64,000 nucleotides of DNA from DATHZQ01 sp965216945 (GCA_965216945.1 CBDCGU010000003.1:992001-1056000); one strand, 5' to 3'; counted from the first letter of the stretch, positions 53,412-61,383 are shown. The notes: a model not told the origin generated them from the sequence alone. A program made the numbers and translations.

Positions 53412-53470
53412 GCGCCGATCAGCAAATCGGTCCAAGAACACGCATCTCGCCAAGTGCACCCGATCGGCAT
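53412..53470. repeat. Repeat copy 2 of the toxin-antitoxin spacer element
   Basis: GCGCCGATCAGCAAATCGG at the left, GAACACGCATCTCGCCAAGT in the centre, GATCGGC near the right end. GCCGATC (53414-53420) and GATCGGC (53462-53468) are inverted. The best-preserved version alongside copy 1. Confidence 0.6.
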
Positions 53471-53597
53471 GTACGCCGCCGGGCTTCCGCTGCGCCGCAC
53501 TGCCACTCGGGGTGGCCACTCATCCGCTGAGGCGGAGTGCCACGGAGACCCCTCCGAGATGCGAGGTGGGGCTCCGTGGCCTGGCCAGGATGGGGTG

Positions 53598-54539
53598 CTA
53601 TTGAGTGGGTCCCCGCAGGGTCACTTCCACTCGGCCCCCTACGTTGACGTCGGCCCGGGTGCAGCTGGCTTCGGGAGCTTCGACCAGGTGGATGACCAGG
53701 ACGCCGGCTTCCTCGGTGAAGTCGATACGTGTCCCATCTACGACGATCTCGGTCTCTGCAGCCAAGCTGCGTGCGAGATCTGCGGCGTCATCGAGGTTGG
53801 CGCAGTCAGCGTTCAGAAGCTCATCGAGGGCAGCGGAGTATGCGTTGTACGGGTCGGGTGTGGTGATGGCTCCGTGGAGTCCGATCAGCTGAACCTGCTG
53901 CGAGGAGGCGTCGACGATGAAGTAGGCGCACGACGAGGAGCCGTCCGGTCGACGATCGGCGTCGACGGTGACGGTCCAGTCGGTGAGTTCAAGCCGGTCG
54001 AGCTCGCGTTGGGTGATCTCCGTTGCGGCCACGTCGTCGTAGCACCCCGACTCGAGACCCGTGCCGACATCGCTGAGGGCAGCTTCGAGTTCGATGAGCG
54101 CCGTGTTCTGGACGGTCCCGGGCTCGAGAGCCGTGTACCCGTCGGGCACCGGGTCGCCTTCCACGAGTACGACGACGCCACCGCGGCCGTTGTCGTAGGC
54201 AACCATCGGCGGCGATGGCGTGTCGTTGGAGCGGCGCCACTCGTTGGAGCAGTCGAGGACCGGGTCGCCAGTTACGGCGTCGATCACCACATTGCCCGGA
54301 CACTGCAGCGCTGTCGAATCGGAGCTGGCCAGAATGGCCCATCCCGCCGCCACGGTTGAAAGCACCGCAGCAGCCGCAATCGGGAGAGCCCAACGGCGGC
54401 GCCTTCGCTTCGGGCCGGATACTGCCTCAGGGGATTGGGTGATCGTCGCCATGAAGTCCTTCCTGACTCGCTCGAGGAGCTCAGGTTGTGCACCGACTTG
54501 CGGGGCAAGGTCCCGAACGATGTCGAGTGGATCGCTCAT
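53598..54539 (-). CDS. Membrane-anchored anti-sigma-like protein
   Basis: A 313-residue protein. A cytoplasmic N terminus of about 50 residues is followed by a basic stretch (R-R-R-R-R), one membrane helix (W-A-L-P-I-A-A-A-A-V-L-S-T-V-A) and an extracytoplasmic domain with cysteines (L-Q-C-P; L-D-C-S; S-G-C-Y; S-S-C-A; D-C-A). The start overlaps the ECF sigma factor stop by 4 bp, the classic sigma/anti-sigma arrangement, although the short N-terminal domain has no ZAS cysteine motif. Confidence 0.75.
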   Translation of the reverse strand: MSDPLDIVRDLAPQVGAQPELLERVRKDFMATITQSPEAVSGPKRRRRRWALPIAAAAVLSTVAAGWAILASSDSTALQCPGNVVIDAVTGDPVLDCSNEWRRSNDTPSPPMVAYDNGRGGVVVLVEGDPVPDGYTALEPGTVQNTALIELEAALSDVGTGLESGCYDDVAATEITQRELDRLELTDWTVTVDADRRPDGSSSCAYFIVDASSQQVQLIGLHGAITTPDPYNAYSAALDELLNADCANLDDAADLARSLAAETEIVVDGTRIDFTEEAGVLVIHLVEAPEASCTRADVNVGGRVEVTLRGPTQ

Positions 54540-55141
54540 CGGACGGCTCCTCCCTGGGCTCGCGGGGATGTGTCATCAGGTTCTTCCCCGCTGAAGTCAC
54601 GAAGTTCACGCAACGTGGCACGCACACGGTTGAGTCGAGAACGCACCGTCCCGACAGGAATGTCGAGCGCCTCAGCGATCTCGGCGTAGCCGAGACCCTG
54701 CCACGCATACAGGAGCACCACCTCCCGGTCTCGGTCGGGCAGCTCGTCGATGGCCGCGGCGACCAGGGGCCACAACTGAGCGGCAGCCGCCTCATCTGCG
54801 ATACGTTCGTCGAACGGCACCGGCGGGTTCTCGCGCCGCTGCGCCAGCCGTTCGAGAGCGGCCCTGCTCCGACTGATGGAGCGCCAGTGCTTCATGACCA
54901 GGTTGGCGGCAATACCGTAGAGCCACGGCCTCGCATCGGTCCGGCTGAGGTCGTACCGGCTCCTCGACTCGAAGGCGACCCGAAACAGCTCTCCCAGCAC
55001 CGCCTCGCCCTCCGCCACACCAACCCGACGAACAACATATCCGAGCAGCTCCGCAGCGTGACGGTCGTAGATGCCGGCAAATGCAGCCGGGACTGACAGC
55101 GAGGCAGCAATCAGGCGCGCATCATCCCAGTCAGATTCCAC
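54536..55141 (-). CDS. ECF-type RNA polymerase sigma factor
   Basis: A 201-residue factor with region 2 (F-A-G-I-Y-D-R-H-A-A-E-L-L-G-Y; A-R-P-W-L-Y-G-I-A) and region 4 (L-P-D-R-D-R-E-V-V-L-L-Y-A-W-Q-G-L-G-Y-A-E-I-A-E-A-L-D), ending in an HTH that meets the -35 element. The GTG at 55141 (V-E-S-D-W-D-D) is preferred over earlier in-frame starts, which would add 23 unconserved residues. First gene of the pair. Confidence 0.9.
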   Translation of the reverse strand: MESDWDDARLIAASLSVPAAFAGIYDRHAAELLGYVVRRVGVAEGEAVLGELFRVAFESRSRYDLSRTDARPWLYGIAANLVMKHWRSISRSRAALERLAQRRENPPVPFDERIADEAAAAQLWPLVAAAIDELPDRDREVVLLYAWQGLGYAEIAEALDIPVGTVRSRLNRVRATLRELRDFSGEEPDDTSPRAQGGAVR

Positions 55142-55253
55142 ACCACCTACTTCCCCGCAGCCATCGCTGAGTTCACGCTTCCCGTCGCTGTGCCCGACAG
55201 CGTTGCACAATCAAGTCTCCAGCTGCGACACCAGATACCAGCCAGGGACCAGG

Positions 55254-55496
55254 GCCGGCGACCTGACCGCGCCCAGATTCCGCGTCGCGATAGCCCATCT
55301 CGGTGACCTGGCCATCACCAGGCACCCGACACTTCCATTCATGCAGCGGGCGCACGAACTGCGGACGAACGTCACCCCGTACGACGCCGCCAACGTCGGG
55401 TTGGCCGAAGCGCTGGGGTGCGCTCTCCTCACCGCAGACGCCCGCCTCGCCGCCGCGCCCGGACCTCGTTGTGAGGTCCAGGTCCCGGGCTCGTGA
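55254..55496 (+). pseudogene. VapC PIN-domain fragment A
   Basis: Reads A-G-D-L-T-A-P-R-F-R-V-A-I-A-H-L-G-D-L-A-I-T-R, then T-P-Y-D-A-A-N-V-G-L-A-E-A-L-G and L-L-T-A-D-A-R-L-A to the stop at 55496. Only the central and C-terminal parts of the toxin remain, retaining two late acidic residues and lacking the first Asp and the Glu. It lies just upstream, on the opposite strand, of the sigma factor start. Confidence 0.8.
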
Positions 55497-55550
55497 CCGC
55501 GCTCGGACCACCCGGCATACGCCACCGACCAGCGCAGATTGCAAACCATG

Positions 55551-55568
55551 CCGAGAATCAGTTCTCGG
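55551..55568 (+). terminator. Hairpin after vapC fragment A
   Basis: CCGAGAA-TCAG-TTCTCGG, a 7-bp perfect stem with a 4-nt loop inside the 368-bp duplication. Confidence 0.5.
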
Positions 55569-55664
55569 GGCGGGGCCGCAAGTCGAGCAGGAGTTGGGGA
55601 ACCGCACCTTTCGGGTCAGTTCGATCGCCTCGATCCCGGGCACTGCTCGGCGTCCGCAAAGAGC

Positions 55665-55705
55665 AGCACCCGAGACCCCTTGCGTCGCAGGGGGTCTCGG
55701 GTGCT
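55665..55705. terminator. Strong hairpin terminator, 15-bp perfect stem
   Basis: AGCACCCGAGACCCC (55665-55679) pairs perfectly with 55691-55705 around an 11-nt loop. It lies just downstream of the secreted-protein gene on the minus strand and could stop transcription from both sides. Confidence 0.85.
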
Positions 55706-55729
55706 TGTCGTTGTTCTGAACCGGCTACC

Positions 55730-56245
55730 TCAGAAGCTGGCGGGGAATGCGGGGAAGTCCTCCGGCAACTCGGTGTTCCCCGGCGCTTCCGCACCCTGCT
55801 CGGAAATGACCGGGCACAGCACGACGACACCGGGGCGCTCGATGGTCACGAGGCCGGCCGCCTGCGCGCCCAGGATGTCCTCAACATCGTCAAAGAGCGC
55901 CTCCGGGTAGTGAGACGAAACGAACGTGGAAGCCAGGATGTCGTCCAGCGTCACGCCCGGCGCAGTGTGCACCACGTTGACGTTCCAGTGGGGCGAGTAG
56001 CCCGCCTCGCCCGGAATGAACTCGGCGACGTTGGCCTGGTAGGCGCGATCTCCGCCGATCAGGTAGAGGTCGTTCTGCCCTCGCTCGGTGACCCCTTCCT
56101 CGATTCCGCCCAGGATGTAGTAGATCTCCTCGCCCTCGTACCAGCCGTTCGCGGTGGTCGCACCTCCCTTGGCAGCAACGGGGGCAGCTACAGACAGCAC
56201 GGCCAGGGCCATGATGAGGCTGACGAGCCATCTCAGGTGCAGCAT
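55730..56245 (-). CDS. Secreted protein, unknown function
   Basis: A 171-residue protein with a signal peptide (L-R-W-L-V-S-L-I-M-A-L-A-V-L-S-V-A, cleavage near A-P-V-A-A-K). The mature part is an unrecognised domain of W-Y-E-G-E-E-I-Y-Y-I-L-G-G, D-R-A-Y-Q-A-N-V-A-E-F-I-P and V-N-V-V-H-T-A-P-G. One cysteine only. The ATG at 56245 follows GAGGAGGAA. Closed by the 15-bp hairpin. Confidence 0.72.
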   Translation of the reverse strand: MLHLRWLVSLIMALAVLSVAAPVAAKGGATTANGWYEGEEIYYILGGIEEGVTERGQNDLYLIGGDRAYQANVAEFIPGEAGYSPHWNVNVVHTAPGVTLDDILASTFVSSHYPEALFDDVEDILGAQAAGLVTIERPGVVVLCPVISEQGAEAPGNTELPEDFPAFPASF

Positions 56246-56411
56246 GATCCTTCCTCCTCGTCTGGTTGCCGATCGCCGTGTCGCAGGGAGCACGGCGCTG
56301 GGAACAGTGTGTGAGATCGGCGTGCCGGGGATCAGGGGACGAAGGTTGCGATCCGTCTCTCCTCGGGGCGCCCACCCGGGCGGCCAGGTGGTCGGCCGTT
56401 GCACTCGTCGA

Positions 56412-57140
56412 CTACGGGACGATCCCGAGCCGCACTGCTGCCGCCGCTGCTTCGGCGCGATTCGAGACTGCGAGAAGCGAGTAGATGAGCCGAAGGTGGG
56501 ACTTGACCGTGGTCACCGACATGCCGAACTCGCTCGCGATCTGCTTGTTCTTCAGCCCCCGAGACACGAGTTGGAGAATCGTCAACTGCTGCGGAGACAA
56601 TGTGCGTGACAGGCCATCGTGTGACGCACCATTCAACAGCGGGGCGATGAGGTCCGCCTGGATGTAGTGGCGGCCGCTTGCAACCAGCCGAAGCGCGGCA
56701 GCGAGCTCCTCGCCTCCGGCCATCTTCGTCAAGCATGCGTTCGCTCCCAGCTCGATGGCCCTCCTCATACTCACGTGGGGGGCGTCGGTGACGACGACCA
56801 CTCCGACGTTTGGCGCCAGCGCTCGGACGCGTTCGATGACGTGGATGTCGTCGTCGCTCGCCCGAACGGTGCTCGGGTCCAGCAGCACCAGGTCCGCTCG
56901 AGCACTCTGGAGAAGTTGTTCAAGTGCCTGTACGTCGACGGCCTCTCCGACGATTGTGGCCCAGTCGAGATCAGCGAGGAGCGACTTCACGCCGATGCGG
57001 TAGAGCTCGTTGGGGTCGGCGATGATCAGGCGCACTCGGCGTTTTCTCTCGAGGGGACGCGATTCGGCCGACGATGCCGCGGCGGGAAGTTGCGTTGCGG
57101 TTTCGGTGGTCAGGACGTGAAGATCGTTCATCGCATGCAT
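56412..57140 (-). CDS. NarL/LuxR-family response regulator
   Basis: A 242-residue regulator. An N-terminal extension of about 35 residues precedes the receiver domain, with D42 in I-A-D-P-N-E-L-Y and phospho-acceptor position D88 in L-V-L-L-D-P-S-T; the usual acidic pair has only one Asp visible, so phosphorylation may be weak. The C-terminal LuxR helix-turn-helix reads L-S-P-Q-Q-L-T-I-L-Q-L-V-S-R-G-L-K-N-K-Q-I-A-S-E-F. No cognate kinase is nearby. The start could also be the ATG at 57131. Confidence 0.85.
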   Translation of the reverse strand: MHAMNDLHVLTTETATQLPAAASSAESRPLERKRRVRLIIADPNELYRIGVKSLLADLDWATIVGEAVDVQALEQLLQSARADLVLLDPSTVRASDDDIHVIERVRALAPNVGVVVVTDAPHVSMRRAIELGANACLTKMAGGEELAAALRLVASGRHYIQADLIAPLLNGASHDGLSRTLSPQQLTILQLVSRGLKNKQIASEFGMSVTTVKSHLRLIYSLLAVSNRAEAAAAAVRLGIVP

Positions 57141-57320
57141 CACAACGCGGCGGTACTGAGCGGGATTGCAGAACAATCCGTGAACGGTGACATGTTCGCG
57201 GGTTGGGAGCCATTCTCCATGAACCGGTGCGAGACGGCTGTGGACGCTGGTGGCCTCGGAAGCCCGCCGTTCAAGCGTGTGTGGACGGTTGTGGACGTCC
57301 ACGGACTTGCGTGGGAGATC

Positions 57321-57360
57321 AACGGATCAGAAGTTGGAGGTTCGAGTCCTCCAGGCGTGC
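57321..57360 (+). other. tRNA-Arg-like 3'-end fragment, possible attachment-site scar
   Basis: AACGGATCAGAAG, then T arm GGAGG-TTCGAGT-CCTCC (57336-57352) and AGGCGTGC. This matches the anticodon-arm-to-acceptor half of actinomycete tRNA-Arg(ACG) except for one missing G in the variable loop. The 5' half is absent. Integrative elements recombine at such tRNA 3' ends. A 12-bp perfect palindrome (GTGGACGTCCAC, 57291-57302) lies 19 bp upstream. Nothing else is seen in 57141-57461. Confidence 0.6.
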
Positions 57361-57461
57361 TCGGTGCTTCAGGGATGGTCCGGTCCCTCGACCGTCGTAC
57401 CGTGGGAGCCATCCTCTGCGGCAGGGATTCAGGTCCGAGCGAATCTGCGGGTCCAACGCTT

Positions 57462-57746
57462 CTACGAATCCGAGAGCTGAGAGGCTTCGAGGAGCCGACC
57501 CGCGTCCTGCTGGTCGCGGTCGTAGATGCGGACGATATCAGCCACGGTGACACCGTGTGCTGCAGGAGTGCCGATCCCGACGCGGTCACCGGCAGCGGGA
57601 TCGTCCCTCCGGATGTCATCGGCGCCGGCCTCGGAGCTGACATCCAAGACGCTGACGGAGATCATGACACCGACCCTGCATGCGATGATCAGGCCGGCGA
57701 TGATGCCCCGGTGAGGACCAGCCCTCGCTTCACGACTTCCGCCCAA
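57462..57746 (-). pseudogene. Small membrane protein fragment with a probable frameshift
   Basis: The reverse frame has coding-like third-position GC and reads G-I-I-A-G-L-I-I-A-C-R-V-G-V-M-I-S-V-S-V-L-D, one hydrophobic helix, then a hydrophilic tail to L-S-D-S. Before the helix, the adjacent frame gives V-V-K-R-G-L-V-L-T-G, a likely start of the same helix, so an indel has probably split it. No family recognised. Confidence 0.4.
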
Positions 57747-57932
57747 GCTCCGTGGGGTCAGGCATCGTCATCGCTCCTGTCGGCCGCCACATGCAAGCAG
57801 GCTTATCGCTCTGGGCGGCGGCGGTGCGAACGACTTCACACGGCTCGCGTAGCTGGTGGGCCAGCCCCCTGAATCCGTGGTTTTCCACTGTTCGGGCCCG
57901 ATGCGTCCGATGGCCCGTGTTGAATGGGTCGC

Positions 57933-58064
57933 ATGACGTATCTTGGCTGGGTTCTCTTCGGGATGGCGGCATTGGTGCTCGTCAGCGGCGTTCCCTTGAC
58001 CTCGGCCCACTGGGACGTCAACGGCGCTCCCGACAGCTTTGCGCAGTGTTGGGGTCCGAGATGA
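57933..58064 (+). CDS. 43-residue truncated membrane protein
   Basis: MTYLGWVLFGMAALVLVSGV, then P-L-T-S-A-H-W-D-V-N-G-A-P-D-S-F-A-Q-C-W-G-P-R and stop: one clear membrane helix followed by a short tail. It has a plausible start but ends abruptly, so it may be the N terminus of a larger gene cut by rearrangement. Between 58065 and 58234 I see nothing further. Confidence 0.4.
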   Translation: MTYLGWVLFGMAALVLVSGVPLTSAHWDVNGAPDSFAQCWGPR

Positions 58065-58234
58065 TGGATCCTTGTTGTCGCAGCTGTGCCGGTGCCGGAT
58101 ACCCGGTGTTGCGCAGAGCGCGGGAAAGGTCCCCACACCGTTGCCAACCCAGGAGTTGCACCACCCATCTCGCATAGCCGGCTGATCGGGGATGGGCGGA
58201 AGGGACCCCGAACCTACGACTGGGAGATCGTTTC

Positions 58235-58579
58235 ATGGATTCGGATTCCGTTGCAGCGAACATCTTGGAGATCGTGGTCCCGGTCGTCGCTGCTGCGGGT
58301 CTCGGCACGCTGGTTGTCATCTCTGCGCTCAAGGGGCGCTGGTGGATGGGGCTCATCGGCCTGATCGGTACCGTGGCTGGACAGGTTGTCGTGTTCGAGG
58401 CTTTTGGAGTGGACCCTTCACAAGAGCTCATGGAGTCGTTCCTGGGCCGAGTGCTGAACATCTCGGCCATCTTGGCGTTCTACGGAGGCCCGGTGCTGCT
58501 GGTCTACAGCGCCGTGGCGTCGGCCCGTCCAGGATCGTGGTGGAACCAGCATCGTGGGCCGCGGCCCACCGACCGATGA
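58235..58579 (+). CDS. Small three-helix membrane protein
   Basis: A 114-residue protein with hydrophobic segments near residues 10-30, 37-53 and 78-93 and a basic, Arg/Pro-rich tail. GGGAGA lies upstream of the ATG. No recognised family. Its last ~110 bp are part of the duplication shared with 61519-61680, so that region may have come from elsewhere. Confidence 0.65.
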   Translation: MDSDSVAANILEIVVPVVAAAGLGTLVVISALKGRWWMGLIGLIGTVAGQVVVFEAFGVDPSQELMESFLGRVLNISAILAFYGGPVLLVYSAVASARPGSWWNQHRGPRPTDR

Positions 58580-58631
58580 GCTTCGGTCGCCCGTACACCC
58601 ACGTTCGAGGTGCGCGTGACACGGGCACGAT
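58469..58631 (+). repeat. ~163-bp duplication, copy B1
   Basis: About 95% identical to 61519-61680 in the same orientation (one single-base deletion in the other copy). Covers the end of the small membrane protein gene and the first bases of the truncated vapC. Ends at ACGGGCACGAT. Confidence 0.85.
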
Positions 58632-58951
58632 TGCGTCACGACCCGGACCTCGTCGCCCCCGACCTGGTCGACGTCGAGACCGTGTCGGTTCTGAGGCGAC
58701 GATGGCGTGCCGGCGACTTGACCGCGCCCAGATTCCGCGTCGCGATAGCCAATCTCGGTGACCTGGCCATCACCAGGCACCCGACACTTCCATTCATGCG
58801 GCGGGCGTACGAACTGCGGACGAACGTCACCCCGTACGACGCCGCCAACGTCGGGTTGGCCGAAGCGCTGGGGTGCGCTCTCCTCACCGCAGACGCCCGC
58901 CTCGCCGCCGCGCCCGGACCTCGTTGTGAGGTCCAGGTCCCGGGCTCGTGA
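58610..58951 (+). pseudogene. VapC PIN-domain fragment B, N-terminally truncated
   Basis: A 113-residue frame with the body of a PIN toxin: D-L-V-A-P-D-L-V-D-V-E23-T-V-S, then P-Y-D77-A-A-N-V-G-L-A-E and T-A-D95-A-R-L-A. The first ~25 residues, with the leading M-I-V-x-D catalytic Asp, are missing and replaced by sequence from the neighbouring duplication. No antitoxin gene is adjacent. Expected inactive as a nuclease. Confidence 0.75.
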
Positions 58952-59076
58952 CCGCGCTCGGACCACCCGGCATACGCCACCGACCAGCGCAGATTGCAAA
59001 CCATGCCGAGAATCAGTTCTCGGGGCGGGGCCGCAAGTCGAGCAGGAGTTGGGGAACCGCACCTCTCGGGTCAGTT
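58709..59076 (+). repeat. 368-bp duplication, copy B
   Basis: Partner of 55254-55621, same orientation. Carries most of vapC fragment B plus the same downstream flank. Confidence 0.9.
59006..59023 (+). terminator. Hairpin after vapC fragment B
   Basis: Identical to the 7-bp hairpin at 55551-55568 (CCGAGAA-TCAG-TTCTCGG). Confidence 0.5.
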
Positions 59077-59238
59077 TCGACGAGTGCGTGTTCAGTGTCT
59101 TCCCGGACCGCTGAAGGCTTGCCCCCCTGATTGCACAACGGCGGCGATCCTCCCGAAGGTCTCGAGCAACGCCAGCGAGAAGCGCTGCCAGCTCAGCTTC
59201 AGCGCGGCGCCACGACAGGAAGCCGATACGATAACTCC

Positions 59239-59988
59239 ATGTCAGGTCTGTGGACGGAAGATCCGCGACTGGCAGCGGTCTACGACACCGAATGCGCTGG
59301 GCGAGCCGACCACGACTTCTACCTCGCTCTCGCCGACGAGCTCGGTGCCCGATCCGTCGTCGATGTCGGCTGTGGTACAGGCGTGTTCGCGGGCGACCTC
59401 GCCCGACGGGGCCACGCGGTCATCGGAGTGGATCCGGCTGGCCCGATGCTGGAGATCGCTCGCCACCGATCGGCAGGTCTCGATATTGACTGGATTCAAG
59501 GCCTTGCCGACGACGTGGCCACAGGTGTTGCGGATCTCGTCGTCATGATGGGTCATGTCGCCCAGTACTTCGTGGACGATCCTTCCTGGTCCAGCGTGCT
59601 CCAGCAGACGCACCGGATCCTCCAGCCCGGTGGTCGACTCACCTTCGAGACACGGAACTCCGCCATCGCATGGGACGAGCACTGGACCGAGCCACGGAGC
59701 AAAGCGACGATGCCGCATCCCGAGGGCGGTGAGTTCACGTCGTGGGTCGAAGTGGTCGACAAGTCAGGCACCGCCGATTCGTACACGCTCACCCATCACG
59801 GCCACACGATCCTGCCCGACGGTCTCCATCTCACCGCTGCCGAAACGCTGCGCTTTCGGAGCCCCCTCGAGATCATGGCGTCGCTCGAAGCGACGGGCTT
59901 CACCGTCGAACACACCTGGGGCGGATGGGACCGGTCCCCCTTCACGCCCAACAGCTACGAGCTGATCGTGGTCGCCCGGCGCGGCTAG
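59239..59988 (+). CDS. Class I SAM-dependent methyltransferase
   Basis: A 249-residue protein. Motif I V-V-D-V-G-C-G-T-G-V-F is at residues 40-50, then H-A-V-I-G-V-D-P-A-G-P-M-L, A-D-L-V-V-M-M-G-H-V and L-Q-P-G-G-R-L-T-F-E-T. Small-molecule type, no substrate readable. The ATG at 59239 is chosen because the preceding in-frame sequence has no motif and follows the duplicated block. Confidence 0.88.
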   Translation: MSGLWTEDPRLAAVYDTECAGRADHDFYLALADELGARSVVDVGCGTGVFAGDLARRGHAVIGVDPAGPMLEIARHRSAGLDIDWIQGLADDVATGVADLVVMMGHVAQYFVDDPSWSSVLQQTHRILQPGGRLTFETRNSAIAWDEHWTEPRSKATMPHPEGGEFTSWVEVVDKSGTADSYTLTHHGHTILPDGLHLTAAETLRFRSPLEIMASLEATGFTVEHTWGGWDRSPFTPNSYELIVVARRG

Positions 59989-60036
59989 CTGTCACGACGG
60001 CAAGCTCCAGTGGGCAAGTCGCCTATCCGCCCCAGA

Positions 60037-60300
60037 TCACCAATTCTGGTACCGGAACGCCCGTGTCGCTGAATAGCGACGAATGAAGACATCGGTGTCG
60101 ACCAGGATGTCAGCCCACGATCCCACTCCTCCCGGCTCGGCGTGGTGGCCCCCGGTGCTGCCCCGAACGTGGCCGCCGGCGCCAGCTCGGGATCGGGGAC
60201 CTGGTCCTCGAGGTATGAGTCGAGGGGCACGCCGAATGATCTCCGCCATCTTCACGCCCGGCGGCACATCGTGCCGCTGGCTCTGCCGGCGCGCCCAACG
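60037..60300 (-). pseudogene. Decayed VapBC remnant
   Basis: The antitoxin part reads R-H-D-V-P-P-G-V-K-M-A-E-I-I-R-R in one frame and P-L-D-S-Y-L-E-D-Q-V-P-D-P-E-L-A-P in the next. The toxin part is only its first 20 or so residues, A-D-I-L-V-D-T-D-V-F-I-R-R-Y, ending at 60037. Both are out of frame or truncated. The rest of 59989-60373 shows no gene that I can support. Confidence 0.5.
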
Positions 60301-60373
60301 ACGCCACGGGCGGGTAGAACGAGTGACCGGCCGCCTGGGTCCGACGGCTCGTCGGCGCATTCGGGACCGACCT

Positions 60374-61147
60374 CTAGGAATGCTTGCGAGCGATCCACGC
60401 CATTTCGGCCGGCCATTGATCGGCCCAATCGGCCGTTACGTAGTCGCGCACCTCACCGCCCGCGTGAGGTGCACGCACCTCGATGAAGTCCTCCACCACA
60501 AACCCAGTGTCAGTCAGCAAGTGAAACCAGTCCGAGATCGGCATGTTGAACTCGATGCCACCGGGTTCGTCGACGGCGTCGCGCCAGTCGAAGCGGTACA
60601 TCCCGAAATACGGCCGTTCGAGCCTCTCGGTGACCGGGAGTGAGCCGTCGCGCGGGCTGCACACCTGCGCCAGCGGATGGTTGGTGAAGAACACAAGGCC
60701 TCCGCCAGGTCGCAAGAGACGCCATGCTTCCGGCACCCATACCGCAGGGTCAGCCCACAGTGCCGCCCCGTACTCGGAGATTGCGAAGTCGAAGGAAGCG
60801 TCCGGGTGAGGCACCGTCTCCGCGTTCCCGTGAATCAATTCGAGCTCCACCCCATGCTCGCCTGCGAGCCGTCGGGCGGTTGCCAGTTGACGTTCGGAGT
60901 TGTCGATGCCAACCACTCGCGCCCCTCGTCGCACCATCCAGGCTGACACATACGCCGTGCCGCAGCCAAGCTCGATTGCGTCCAGGCCAGTCATGTCGGC
61001 CGGCAGCAAGTCCAAGTCCGACGTCGCCCAGATACCCCAGGTCGGTGTCTGGGCGGCCCATCTGCGTTCCCCCATCTCCACCCAGTCATCTGCCACCGAA
61101 TCCCAGTGCTCGCGGTTGACCTCGACATGTTCAGGGAGTTCGCTCAC
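60374..61147 (-). CDS. Class I SAM-dependent methyltransferase
   Basis: A 257-residue protein: A-I-E-L-G-C-G-T-A-Y-V-S-A-W-M-V-R-R-G-A is motif I, then V-V-G-I-D-N-S, F-D-F-A-I-S-E-Y-G and L-R-P-G-G-G-L-V-F-F-T-N. The start GTG at 61147 (S-E-L-P-E-H-V-E-V-N) lacks a clear ribosome site, which lowers start confidence. Its C terminus (A-E-M-A-W-I-A-R-K-H-S) is similar to ubiquinone/UbiE-like methyltransferases in actinomycetes. Confidence 0.85.
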   Translation of the reverse strand: MSELPEHVEVNREHWDSVADDWVEMGERRWAAQTPTWGIWATSDLDLLPADMTGLDAIELGCGTAYVSAWMVRRGARVVGIDNSERQLATARRLAGEHGVELELIHGNAETVPHPDASFDFAISEYGAALWADPAVWVPEAWRLLRPGGGLVFFTNHPLAQVCSPRDGSLPVTERLERPYFGMYRFDWRDAVDEPGGIEFNMPISDWFHLLTDTGFVVEDFIEVRAPHAGGEVRDYVTADWADQWPAEMAWIARKHS

Positions 61148-61321
61148 GGGAGGAAACCTAGATGCAGAGAAACGAACCTGCTCAGCCGCTTCGCCCGGGA
61201 CCGTGCCGGGCACCCTGATCCGAAGAGACCTGGGCGGCCGATAGCCAGCCCCGGCACGCAAGAGTGGCGACCGTTCCGGGACGGGGAATCGACACGTGTC
61301 AGCCGGGAGCCTGCCAACCGC

Positions 61322-61383
61322 CGCTCGATCACCAAATGCCGGGCACGAACGAGCACTCTGTCGAGTGCGCCAGAAACACGTCG
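61322..61383. repeat. Repeat copy 5 of the toxin-antitoxin spacer element
   Basis: CGCTCGATCACCAAAT, GGGCACGAACGAGCACTCTG and TCGAGTGCGCC recapitulate the block order of the copies at 51.7-53.5 kb, 8 kb away. It lies between a methyltransferase and the intact MazEF-like pair. The rest of 61148-61746 is the 61519-61680 duplication and unassigned sequence. Confidence 0.45.

Larger units (their letters stand above)
55254..55621 (+). repeat. 368-bp duplication, copy A (vapC 3' end plus flank)
   Basis: Nearly identical, with only a handful of substitutions, to 58709-59076; offset 3,455 bp. It contains the vapC fragment and about 125 bp of downstream sequence. The boundary on the left is GCCGGCGAC and on the right CAGT, after which the copies diverge completely. 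Confidence 0.9.

Noticed and set aside
51732..53470. Integron attC sites
   Set aside because: The repeats have the right size and gene spacing but lack the GTTRRRY/RYYYAAC core sites, and no IntI gene is visible. A different mechanism, or convergence, is more likely.
52584..54359. A 591-codon forward frame spanning the MazF-like gene to the anti-sigma gene
   Set aside because: It joins the toxin's first half to antisense of the anti-sigma protein and passes through two repeats.
59060..59110. A further copy of the ~60-bp repeat in reverse orientation
   Set aside because: Only GAACACGCA and a short adjoining stretch match; not enough to count.
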